Assembly: GCA_017961765.1 (NCBI GenBank)
Contig: JAGCWQ010000241.1
Span: 1 to 41,249 of the forward strand
Reading direction: 5' to 3'
DNA length: 41,249 nucleotides
Source: Paludibacteraceae bacterium
GTDB taxonomy: Bacteria > Bacteroidota > Bacteroidia > Bacteroidales > Paludibacteraceae
The position numbers and the translations under genes are program-made. Under the pieces are notes generated by a model. The model was not told the DNA's origin and did not search any database. It was given only the letters and a program-made list of their open reading frames with translations. Shown piece after piece: positions 35,438-41,249 of the stretch; position 1 is the stretch's first letter; every line of letters starts with the position of its first letter.

Positions 35438-35469
35438 GAAAGATAGTCATTCCTTTCAAACATTGCAAA
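35438..35469 (-). promoter_or_regulatory. Possible promoter of the GH9 gene group
   Basis: On the minus strand TTTG (35466-35469), 20 nt, then TATCTTTC (35438-35445), one base off TAnnTTTG. It lies after the lepA terminator and 59 nt before the chosen GH9 start. Confidence 0.4.
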
Positions 35470-35481
35470 CTTCCCAGCCAT

Positions 35482-35517
35482 AAAAAAAAGAAACCGGAGA
35501 ATCCTTTCGATTCCCCG
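35482..35517 (-). terminator. Terminator of lepA
   Basis: On the minus strand CGGGGAATC and GATTCTCCG (9 bp, one G-U) close a 5-nt loop, followed by GTTTCTTTTTTTTA. It is about 105 nt past the lepA stop codon and before the GH9 promoter. Confidence 0.88.
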
Positions 35518-35621
35518 AATTTCCATATTCTCCTTGAAATCAAAAAAGTTGACCCCCGACTTTGCCGAAGGGCAGAGCCATGAGGTAAACAACGTTCGAT
35601 GACAAGACATTGATAACATAA

Positions 35622-37409
35622 TCAATCCAATTTCAGAACTTCCAAGAAAGCCTTTTGAGGAACTTCCACCGTTCCAATCTGCTTCATACGCTTCTTTCCT
35701 CGTTTCTGCTTCTCCAACAATTTACGTTTACGGGAAATATCACCACCATAACACTTGGCAGTCACATCCTTACGAACCGCCTTGATCGTCTCACGAGAAA
35801 TAATCTTGGCACCGATTGCCGCTTGGATAGCGATGTCAAACTGTTGGCGCGGAATCAACTCCTTCAGCTTCTCGCACATCCGTTTGCCCAACGTATAGGC
35901 ATTATCGACGTGTGTCAAAGTGGAAAGCGCATCCACCGACTCTCCGTTCAAAAGAACATCCAACTTCACCAACTTGGATTCCCTCATTCCGTTAGGATGG
36001 TAGTCGAACGAAGCATATCCCTTCGAGATACTCTTCAACTTGTCGTAGAAGTCAAAGACGATTTCCGCAAGGGGCATATTATAGATAAGTTCCACTCGAT
36101 TGCCCGATATATAATCCTGGCGAACCAATTCGCCACGCTTACCGAGGCACAAGGTCATGATATTACCGATATAATCGGTGCTGGTAATGATGGAAGCCTT
36201 GATATAAGGTTCCTCAATCTTATCGATCAATGTCTGTTCAGGCAATCCAGAAGGATTATGCACATCCAAGACATCCCCCTTCTTCGTATATACCTTATAT
36301 TGAACATTCGGCACCGTTGTTATGACATCCATATCGAACTCACGGTCGAGACGCTCTTGGATAATCTCCATGTGCAACATGCCCAAGAAACCGCAACGGA
36401 AACCAAAGCCCAAAGCCAACGAAGATTCAGGTTGGAAAGTAAGCGACGCATCATTCAACTGCAGTTTCTCAATGGAGGCACGCAAGTTCTCGAAATCCTC
36501 CGTCTCTATCGGATAGACACCGGCGAAAACCATCGGCTTGACATCCTCGAAACCCGCAATGGCCGCATCGCAAGGACGATCCACATGCGTGATCGTATCA
36601 CCCACCTTCACCTCGCGTGAAGTCTTGATACCAGATATGATATAACCTACATTACCTGCTGAAATCTGAGCACGAGGTTCCATGTCCAAACGCAAGACAC
36701 CAATCTCATCCGCCAGATATTCCTTCTCCGTAGCGACGAATTTGACATGGTCGTTCGTATGCATCGTGCCGTTCACCACCTTGAAATAGGCAATGATACC
36801 ACGGAACGGATTGAAAACGGAATCGAAAATCAAGCACTGCAACGGAGCGTCAGGATCGCCAACCGGCGGCTTGATACGCTCGACGATGGCATTCAAGACA
36901 TCTTCAACGCCTTCACCCGTCTTGCCGCTTGCACGAAGAATATCTTCCCGCTTACAGCCCAAAAGATCCACAATCTGATCCTCCACCTCTTCCGGCATGG
37001 CACCAGGCAAGTCTATCTTATTCAAGACAGGGATGATCTCCAAATCATGGTCCAACGCCATATATAGATTGGAAATGGTCTGTGCTTGGATACCCTGCGA
37101 CGCATCAACTACCAATAAAGCGCCCTCGCAAGCCGCAATCGAACGAGAAACCTCATACGAAAAATCGACGTGTCCTGGAGTATCAATCAAATTGAGAGCA
37201 TACTTCTCCCCCTTATATTGGTAATCCATCTGGATGGCATGGCTCTTAATCGTGATGCCACGCTCGCGCTCCAACTCCATATCGTCAAGTACTTGAGCCT
37301 GTAAATCCTTACCCGTCACCGTTTTTGTAAACTCCAAAAGACGGTCGGCCAATGTACTCTTGCCGTGGTCAATATGTGCAATAATACAGAAATTGCGTAT
37401 ATTCTTCAT
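35622..37409 (-). CDS. lepA: Elongation factor 4 (LepA)
   Basis: Translational GTPase that back-translocates or rescues ribosomes and assists ribosome assembly. 595 residues, the standard length. The G domain starts with [10 protein letters not shown] (G1, 10-19), then [10 protein letters not shown] (G2), [12 protein letters not shown] (G3), NKIDLPGA (G4). The LepA-specific C-terminal domain contains [20 protein letters not shown] near 560. All GTPase motifs are intact. It is monocistronic: its own terminator follows, and the upstream neighbour is divergent. Confidence 0.98.
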   Translation of the reverse strand: MKNIRNFCIIAHIDHGKSTLADRLLEFTKTVTGKDLQAQVLDDMELERERGITIKSHAIQMDYQYKGEKYALNLIDTPGHVDFSYEVSRSIAACEGALLVVDASQGIQAQTISNLYMALDHDLEIIPVLNKIDLPGAMPEEVEDQIVDLLGCKREDILRASGKTGEGVEDVLNAIVERIKPPVGDPDAPLQCLIFDSVFNPFRGIIAYFKVVNGTMHTNDHVKFVATEKEYLADEIGVLRLDMEPRAQISAGNVGYIISGIKTSREVKVGDTITHVDRPCDAAIAGFEDVKPMVFAGVYPIETEDFENLRASIEKLQLNDASLTFQPESSLALGFGFRCGFLGMLHMEIIQERLDREFDMDVITTVPNVQYKVYTKKGDVLDVHNPSGLPEQTLIDKIEEPYIKASIITSTDYIGNIMTLCLGKRGELVRQDYISGNRVELIYNMPLAEIVFDFYDKLKSISKGYASFDYHPNGMRESKLVKLDVLLNGESVDALSTLTHVDNAYTLGKRMCEKLKELIPRQQFDIAIQAAIGAKIISRETIKAVRKDVTAKCYGGDISRKRKLLEKQKRGKKRMKQIGTVEVPQKAFLEVLKLD

Positions 37410-37618
37410 CTATCCTTATAATTTTTCTGCGAAGATAATAATTTGCCGACAAATAGCAATCCAGAGCAACTACGAATCTCGTCATTCGAAGCACTTTCTG
37501 AGAACGACTCCCCAATTTCAGGCATAAAAAGTCCTACAAATTGTTAAAATAGGTTTTCTGGGCGAAAATAATCAATAATTCTAAGCCCAATAAGATTCAT
37601 ATTCAAATATTTATTTGC

Positions 37619-37626
37619 TATATTTG
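37619..37626 (+). promoter_or_regulatory. -7 element upstream of the DUF2582 gene
   Basis: TATATTTG matches TAnnTTTG, 45 nt before the start codon; no TTTG at the proper spacing. Confidence 0.5.
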
Positions 37627-37671
37627 CGTTATGAAAAAAACATTACAAACTTAATTTAACTATTTACGAAT

Positions 37672-37878
37672 ATGAATACTAAAGAAATTGGTGAAAATGC
37701 TGGATTAATCTGGAATCTTCTGAACGAGAAGGGTGCTCTTACAATCGCACAAATCAAGAAAGAATTAAAGGACAAGGCTTCTAGCGAAGAGGTTTTCCTG
37801 GCTATCGGCTGGTTGTTCCGTGAAGACAAATTGGAGTATGTAGAAAAAGACAAGAAGGCTCTTTTCTCACTAAAATAA
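37672..37878 (+). CDS. DUF2582 winged helix-turn-helix protein
   Basis: Small 68-residue protein of the winged helix-turn-helix (DUF2582) type common in Bacteroidota. The predicted fold is helix (IGENAGLIWNLLNEKG), helix (TIAQIKKEL), recognition helix (SEEVFLAIGWLFRED), wing (KLEYVEKDKKALFSL). It has the shape of a DNA-binding regulator but no known target. It has its own -7 promoter element and a strong terminator, so it is a single-gene unit, which fits an abundant small nucleoid or regulatory protein; that last point is inference. Confidence 0.85.
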   Translation: MNTKEIGENAGLIWNLLNEKGALTIAQIKKELKDKASSEEVFLAIGWLFREDKLEYVEKDKKALFSLK

Positions 37879-37904
37879 TTCTCCTTTATGCCAAAAGAGA
37901 AGAA

Positions 37905-37933
37905 GGGTGTACTCTAATCGGTACACCTTTTTT
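37905..37933 (+). terminator. Terminator of the DUF2582 gene
   Basis: GGTGTAC / GTACACC (7 bp) with an 8-nt loop, followed by TTTTTT. Confidence 0.9.
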
Positions 37934-38124
37934 ATTGCCTTATGATGAACCTTGTAATCACATTCAAGCAATACGCTTTTTCACAAACCCACCCCACGAC
38001 AACTTCACTTAGAAGAGGCAAATCAAAGATTTTAAAATAGCAAATTGTAATTAGTTAAATAGAAAATATAGACAGGTTCCTTGTGTGGCATATAAAAAAA
38101 TCCTTAACCTTACACCTCCGCACT

Positions 38125-38156
38125 ATTGACTTTTCCATTTTTATTGTTTACCTTTG
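38125..38156 (+). promoter_or_regulatory. Promoter of the agmatine deiminase gene
   Basis: ATTG (38125-38128, one mismatch to TTTG), a 20-nt spacer, then TACCTTTG (38149-38156), an exact TAnnTTTG. It implies a 5' leader of about 110 nt. Confidence 0.55.
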
Positions 38157-38191
38157 TTTCTAGCATTTAGACTTATAAGTATAATAGGGAC

Positions 38192-38254
38192 TTCCGAATA
38201 ACAACTGACTCAACGCTCTCACACGTTTCCTGAGTCAGCGTCTATCTTCGGGAA
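38192..38254 (+). promoter_or_regulatory. Structured 5' leader of aguA
   Basis: Nested inverted repeats: outer TTCCGAA (38192-38198) with TTCGGGAA (38247-38254, one bulged G), inner CTGACTCA (38205-38212) with TGAGTCAG (38231-38238), a perfect 8-bp stem, and a possible apical ACG/CGT pairing. No T-tract follows and the start codon is 18 nt downstream. It could be a translational or stability control element; I recognise no known riboswitch. Confidence 0.45.
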
Positions 38255-38272
38255 CAAACAGAGAAAAGATTT

Positions 38273-39301
38273 ATGAACGACATAAAACTTCCCGCCGAAT
38301 GGGAGAAACAAAGTGGTGTCCAACTAACATGGCCTCATGACCTCACCGATTGGGACTACATCCTCGACGACGCTATCCGTTGCTTCGTGAACATCGCCAA
38401 GGAGATAGTCAAACGGGAGAAGTTGCTCATCGTATGCCCTTCCGAAAAGGAAGTAAAGAAGCAGTTGGGCGAAATAGACTATTCCAACATCACATTCAAG
38501 GAAATTCCAAGCAACGACACCTGGGCAAGAGACCACGGGGCCATCAGTGTTTTCGCAAACGGACAGCCTACCCTACTCGACTTTACATTCAACGGATGGG
38601 GCATGAAATTTGCCGCCGACAAGGACAACCTCATCTCCCGCCAACTCTATTTAGACGAGGCATTCCAGCCTGACGTAAAATACTGCAGCCAACTTCAATT
38701 CGTATTGGAGGGTGGCAGCATCGAATCAGACGGCGAAGGCACACTCCTAACGACGGAAGAATGCTTGCTTTCCAACAATCGGAACGACCACCTAAGTAAG
38801 GAAGAGATCGAAAAGTTTCTGAAGCAGACCTTCGGACTCAAGAGAATCCTTTGGTTGAAAAACGGATATTTGGCAGGAGACGACACGGACAGCCATATCG
38901 ACACGTTGGCCCGCCTCTGCGACAAGGAGACCATCGCCTACGTAAGTTGCGACGATCCAGAGGACGAACACTACGAAGCCCTCAAAGCCATGGAAGCCGA
39001 ACTAAAAGAGTTCAAGACAAGCGAAGGGAAACCATATAAGCTTATCGACCTTCCCATGGCTCCGATCTCCTACGAAGAGGAAGACAGGCTCCCTGCAACC
39101 TACGCCAACTTCCTCATCATGAACGACGCCGTGCTCATGCCGACCTACAACGATCCTCAAAAAGACGAGTTAGCCAAGGAACAATTAAGAAAGGCCTTTC
39201 CTGATAGGGAAATCGTCGGCATCGACTGTAGGACTCTCATCCGCCAACACGGCTCGCTTCATTGTGTCACCATGCAATATCCATTAGGAATACTAAAATA
39301 G
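38273..39301 (+). CDS. aguA: Agmatine deiminase (peptidyl-arginine-deiminase-like family)
   Basis: Guanidine-modifying enzyme (PAD_porph family), 342 residues, hydrolysing agmatine to N-carbamoylputrescine plus ammonia. Catalytic residues are visible: Asp in WARDHG (D87), EGGSIESDGEG near 146, GDDTDSHIDTLAR (H208 and Asp cluster), and the nucleophile Cys in HGSLHCVTMQ (C331). No signal peptide, unlike the secreted arginine deiminase of Porphyromonas, so a cytosolic agmatine enzyme is preferred. The partner N-carbamoylputrescine amidase (aguB), often adjacent, is not present in this window. It is followed after 6 nt by a DsrE gene. Confidence 0.92.
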   Translation: MNDIKLPAEWEKQSGVQLTWPHDLTDWDYILDDAIRCFVNIAKEIVKREKLLIVCPSEKEVKKQLGEIDYSNITFKEIPSNDTWARDHGAISVFANGQPTLLDFTFNGWGMKFAADKDNLISRQLYLDEAFQPDVKYCSQLQFVLEGGSIESDGEGTLLTTEECLLSNNRNDHLSKEEIEKFLKQTFGLKRILWLKNGYLAGDDTDSHIDTLARLCDKETIAYVSCDDPEDEHYEALKAMEAELKEFKTSEGKPYKLIDLPMAPISYEEEDRLPATYANFLIMNDAVLMPTYNDPQKDELAKEQLRKAFPDREIVGIDCRTLIRQHGSLHCVTMQYPLGILK

Positions 39302-39307
39302 AAAACC

Positions 39308-39727
39308 ATGAAAAAAATCGTATTATTCATCGCACTTCTTTTCGGAGTCTTTCTCCAGACACAGGCACAAGCCTTGGAAAAGCCCGAATACAACGATCCA
39401 GACAAACCGACAACCATCGGCATCATCATCTCCACCAACGACGAGGAGACCATCTGGAATGTAATGCGTTTCGCCAACTACTCCATCGAATGGGGAAACA
39501 AAGTCTCCATCTTCCTGCTTGGCAAAGGCGTCGAAATTGAAGGACTCACCAAGACAAACAAAGACATCCAAGAACAAGTGGAGAAATATTTGGACTTGGA
39601 CGGGACTATATACGGCTGTCAAGTCTGCTTCCAATCCAGGAAACAAACCAACAAAATTTGCAAATTGGGTTGTATACAAGACATGTACGACGTAGTGAAA
39701 AAGAACAAGGTAGTCCTGACCTTTTGA
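39308..39727 (+). CDS. Exported DsrE-family protein
   Basis: Protein of 139 residues with a signal peptide (MKKIVLFIALLFGVFLQTQA, cleavage near AQA) and a DsrE/DsrF-like alpha/beta domain: IGIIISTNDEETIWNVMRFA near 38-57, VSIFLLGKGVEIEGL near 66-80. Four Cys occur near the C-terminus (GCQVC, then CKLGC). DsrE proteins are often sulfur-carrier or sulfur-relay related, but periplasmic versions are uncharacterised. The gene is 6 nt after aguA and so probably cotranscribed. Confidence 0.85.
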   Translation: MKKIVLFIALLFGVFLQTQAQALEKPEYNDPDKPTTIGIIISTNDEETIWNVMRFANYSIEWGNKVSIFLLGKGVEIEGLTKTNKDIQEQVEKYLDLDGTIYGCQVCFQSRKQTNKICKLGCIQDMYDVVKKNKVVLTF

Positions 39728-39781
39728 CCCTTAAAGAACCAAAAGAATATTAAAAAAAGTTTTAAAAAATTAAAAAATTCA

Positions 39782-39789
39782 TATATTTG
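39782..39789 (+). promoter_or_regulatory. -7 element of the lipoprotein gene
   Basis: TATATTTG matches TAnnTTTG, 29 nt before the start codon; -33 not apparent. Confidence 0.5.
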
Positions 39790-39817
39790 CATCTTGTAAT
39801 CATAAAACCAAAAGATC

Positions 39818-40696
39818 ATGAAACTCAATATAAAATCGATATTATTCGGTTGCTTAGCCGTATTTTCCCTATCAATGGGGTCATGCGAATGCGACGAGCC
39901 CTCAAAACCAGGCCCAGACCCCACACCATTGGACTCTTTCGTTACTGTAAAATCTAAAATCAGGGAAAAGACCACCATTCGAAATGCAGACCAGAGCGTC
40001 AAGTTCAAGGAGAAATGGAACTACGACAAGAGCAGACGCGACACGCTGTACGAACTCTACGAGGACAATTACTTGATTGAGCGCAACCTCAATTACAGGT
40101 ACACGACGACAAAGGAAGGCACCTACAATCAAACCTACACAAGGAAATTGTATCTCATGGGTTACGTGACGGCCTACTTGACGGAGACCGTGTCCATCAC
40201 CTATCAGGATTCAGCCATGACCAAGATTTTGGAGGAAATCCACACAGGAAAGAAGGACTCATCTAGAATGAGTTACAAATACAACGACGCAGGCTTGTGC
40301 ATAAGCATCGACACCTACGAAAACGGTGAGCACAAGGTTCACACAGGAAACTACTCCTACAACAACAAGAGGAGCACCTTTGCGGAGAAGTACAAATCAT
40401 TGAACGAATGGTATTCAAGAGTTTACGAAGTTGAATACGCTAACGTTTACTACACTTTGGTAAAATGTTACTCCGTATATAAGGGCGTAACCAACGACGA
40501 AAAGCAATTGTACGAACGCACCTTGTACGAATACAACTCCATGGGACAAGTCACCAAGAAGGAGTACTACAACGGAAAATCGTTGGGATATGACTACACG
40601 GATTACATATACGAAGGGAACAAGGTGACTTACAAATACCACGACTATGCGGAAGACGAGGACTTCACCATTACGGAGATTCTCCTTTCGGAATAG
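39818..40696 (+). CDS. Lipoprotein of unknown function with YD-like repeats
   Basis: I do not recognise a named family. The 292-residue protein has a lipoprotein signal (MKLNIKSILFGCLAVFSLSM then GSC, lipid Cys23), followed by an acidic stretch CECDEPS and a Pro-rich spacer PGPDPTP. Acidic residues just after the lipid Cys resemble the Bacteroidota signal for surface export, so surface display is possible. The rest is rich in Tyr, Asn and Lys with degenerate repeats of the form Y-x-Y-N-x-x-G (YKYNDAGLCI near 152, YEYNSMGQVTKKEYYNG near 240), reminiscent of YD/RHS-type or DUF4595-like beta repeats. It has its own promoter and terminator, so it is a single-gene unit. Confidence 0.75.
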   Translation: MKLNIKSILFGCLAVFSLSMGSCECDEPSKPGPDPTPLDSFVTVKSKIREKTTIRNADQSVKFKEKWNYDKSRRDTLYELYEDNYLIERNLNYRYTTTKEGTYNQTYTRKLYLMGYVTAYLTETVSITYQDSAMTKILEEIHTGKKDSSRMSYKYNDAGLCISIDTYENGEHKVHTGNYSYNNKRSTFAEKYKSLNEWYSRVYEVEYANVYYTLVKCYSVYKGVTNDEKQLYERTLYEYNSMGQVTKKEYYNGKSLGYDYTDYIYEGNKVTYKYHDYAEDEDFTITEILLSE

Positions 40697-40714
40697 TCAT
40701 CAGGCACAACACAC

Positions 40715-40744
40715 AAAAAAGCATCCCGCAGCGGATGCTTTTTT
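40715..40744 (+). terminator. Terminator of the lipoprotein gene
   Basis: AAAAAAGCATCC / GGATGCTTTTTT, a perfect 12-bp stem around CGCAGC, followed by more Ts. It also fits minus-strand transcription. Confidence 0.93.
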
Positions 40745-40776
40745 ATTTTTTAAGAATTCGTTCCAACGAAAATGAG

Positions 40777-40784
40777 TAACTTTG
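40777..40784 (+). promoter_or_regulatory. -7 element of the Fur-family gene
   Basis: TAACTTTG matches TAnnTTTG, 53 nt before the start codon; no clear -33 box. Confidence 0.5.
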
Positions 40785-40836
40785 TAAACAAAAGATTGCC
40801 TTCAACCCCAAACGCATAACTAAAGCAGAAAAATAA

Positions 40837-41249
40837 ATGGAATCTTCGGAAAGCACAAAGAAAACGATCAAAAAGATATTCACCGAATATCTGGACAAAC
40901 ATGCCATGCGGAAAACCCCCGAAAGATTTGCCATCCTTGACAAAATATATTCCATCAAAGGCCACTTCGACGTGGAGACAATCTACAACATGTTGCTTGA
41001 GGACAACTACCACGTCAGCAAAGCCACCATCTACAACAATATCGGATTGCTGCTCGACTGCAAGCTCGTCACCCGCCACCAATTCGGAGGGAGCACGACC
41101 CAATACGAGAAGTCCTACAACACAGGCATCCACAACCATATCATCTGCACCAAATGCGGAATGGTGAGGGAATTCACGGACACAAACATTAAAAGAGCCA
41201 TCCAGAACAAACATATAAAAGATTTCACCATCGAAAGCTACACACTCTA
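40837..41249 (+). CDS. Fur-family transcriptional regulator (3' end cut by window)
   Basis: An open frame from ATG at 40837 runs without stop to the window edge (137 codons visible). It starts MESSESTKKTIKKIFTEYLD. An N-terminal winged helix lies at about 25-85, with the recognition helix in HVSKATIYNNIGLLL (59-73). The start of the dimerisation/metal domain has HNHIICTKCG, carrying the CxxC (C104, C107) that binds structural zinc in Fur/PerR/Zur proteins. Fur proteins are about 140-165 residues, so only a short C-terminal part is missing. The metal specificity (iron, zinc or peroxide) cannot be told. Confidence 0.92.
   Translation, partial: MESSESTKKTIKKIFTEYLDKHAMRKTPERFAILDKIYSIKGHFDVETIYNMLLEDNYHVSKATIYNNIGLLLDCKLVTRHQFGGSTTQYEKSYNTGIHNHIICTKCGMVREFTDTNIKRAIQNKHIKDFTIESYTL

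Larger units (their letters stand above)
37879..38272 (+). other. 394-nt intergenic region before aguA
   Basis: It contains the DUF2582 terminator (37905-37933), an AT-rich stretch with no supported gene (a 30-odd-codon ORF near 37950 lacks support), a promoter (38125-38156) and a structured 5' leader of the agmatine deiminase gene (38192-38254). Confidence 0.7.

Noticed and set aside
35655-36620. 321-codon plus-strand frame antisense to lepA
   Set aside because: lepA is unambiguous on the other strand; this frame shows low-complexity shadow composition.
37949-38050. Small ORF of about 32 codons between the DUF2582 gene and aguA
   Set aside because: There is no promoter, conserved motif or sensible composition, and the length is within chance.

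Overview
The window looks like a chromosomal segment of a Bacteroidales (phylum Bacteroidota) bacterium. The evidence is the gene content (DUF5686 outer-membrane protein, OmpA with signal peptide, degenerate-HD RelA, DsrE and DUF2582 small proteins, GH9 with an N-terminal Ig-like domain), the absence of Shine-Dalgarno-rich starts, and repeated promoters of the Bacteroides type (TTTG, about 19-20 nt, TAnnTTTG). I cannot name a genus. I see no insertion sequence, prophage, CRISPR array or sign of recent transfer; this is mostly core chromosome.

Layout. Positions 1-6600 (minus strand) hold a branched-chain amino-acid operon in the order promoter, leader peptide, attenuator, leuA, leuC, leuD, a second LeuA-family synthase (probable citramalate synthase), leuB. 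Then, still minus, come a DUF5686 outer-membrane protein, ribonuclease Z, a major OmpA and ribosomal protein S1 (to 13481). Plus-strand asnS, tRNA-Pro(UGG) and ribE follow, then minus-strand alkD-like, plus-strand nadE and topB, and a minus-strand RelA/SpoT homologue. A long plus-strand run (23929-31724) carries pspC, uvrB and a five-gene SpoIIM/DUF4129/DUF4350/MoxR/DUF58 membrane-and-chaperone cluster. A minus-strand block follows: lepA, then a GH9 glycosidase, a SpoU methyltransferase and an M16 peptidase. The right end is plus strand: a small winged-helix protein, agmatine deiminase, a secreted DsrE protein, a lipoprotein and a truncated Fur-family regulator.

The strongest non-gene signal is upstream of leuA. 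A 21-codon leader ORF (6468-6533) contains six Ile, five Leu and one Val codons, including an unbroken Ile3-Leu3 run. It is followed by an intrinsic terminator and a competing antiterminator whose 5' half overlaps the leader stop codon. This is a complete ribosome-mediated attenuator, and its Ile+Leu composition matches an operon that appears to serve both leucine (LeuA) and isoleucine (citramalate synthase) synthesis with shared LeuCD and LeuB.

Other points of interest: a RelA homologue that has lost most hydrolase metal ligands but keeps the synthetase; a TopB whose TOPRIM acidic motif lacks one Asp; the uvrB-linked MoxR cluster without an RDD gene; a near-perfect 30-bp in-frame duplication in its DUF4129 member; a REP-like pair of palindromes between two convergent genes; and a structured 5' leader before the agmatine deiminase gene.
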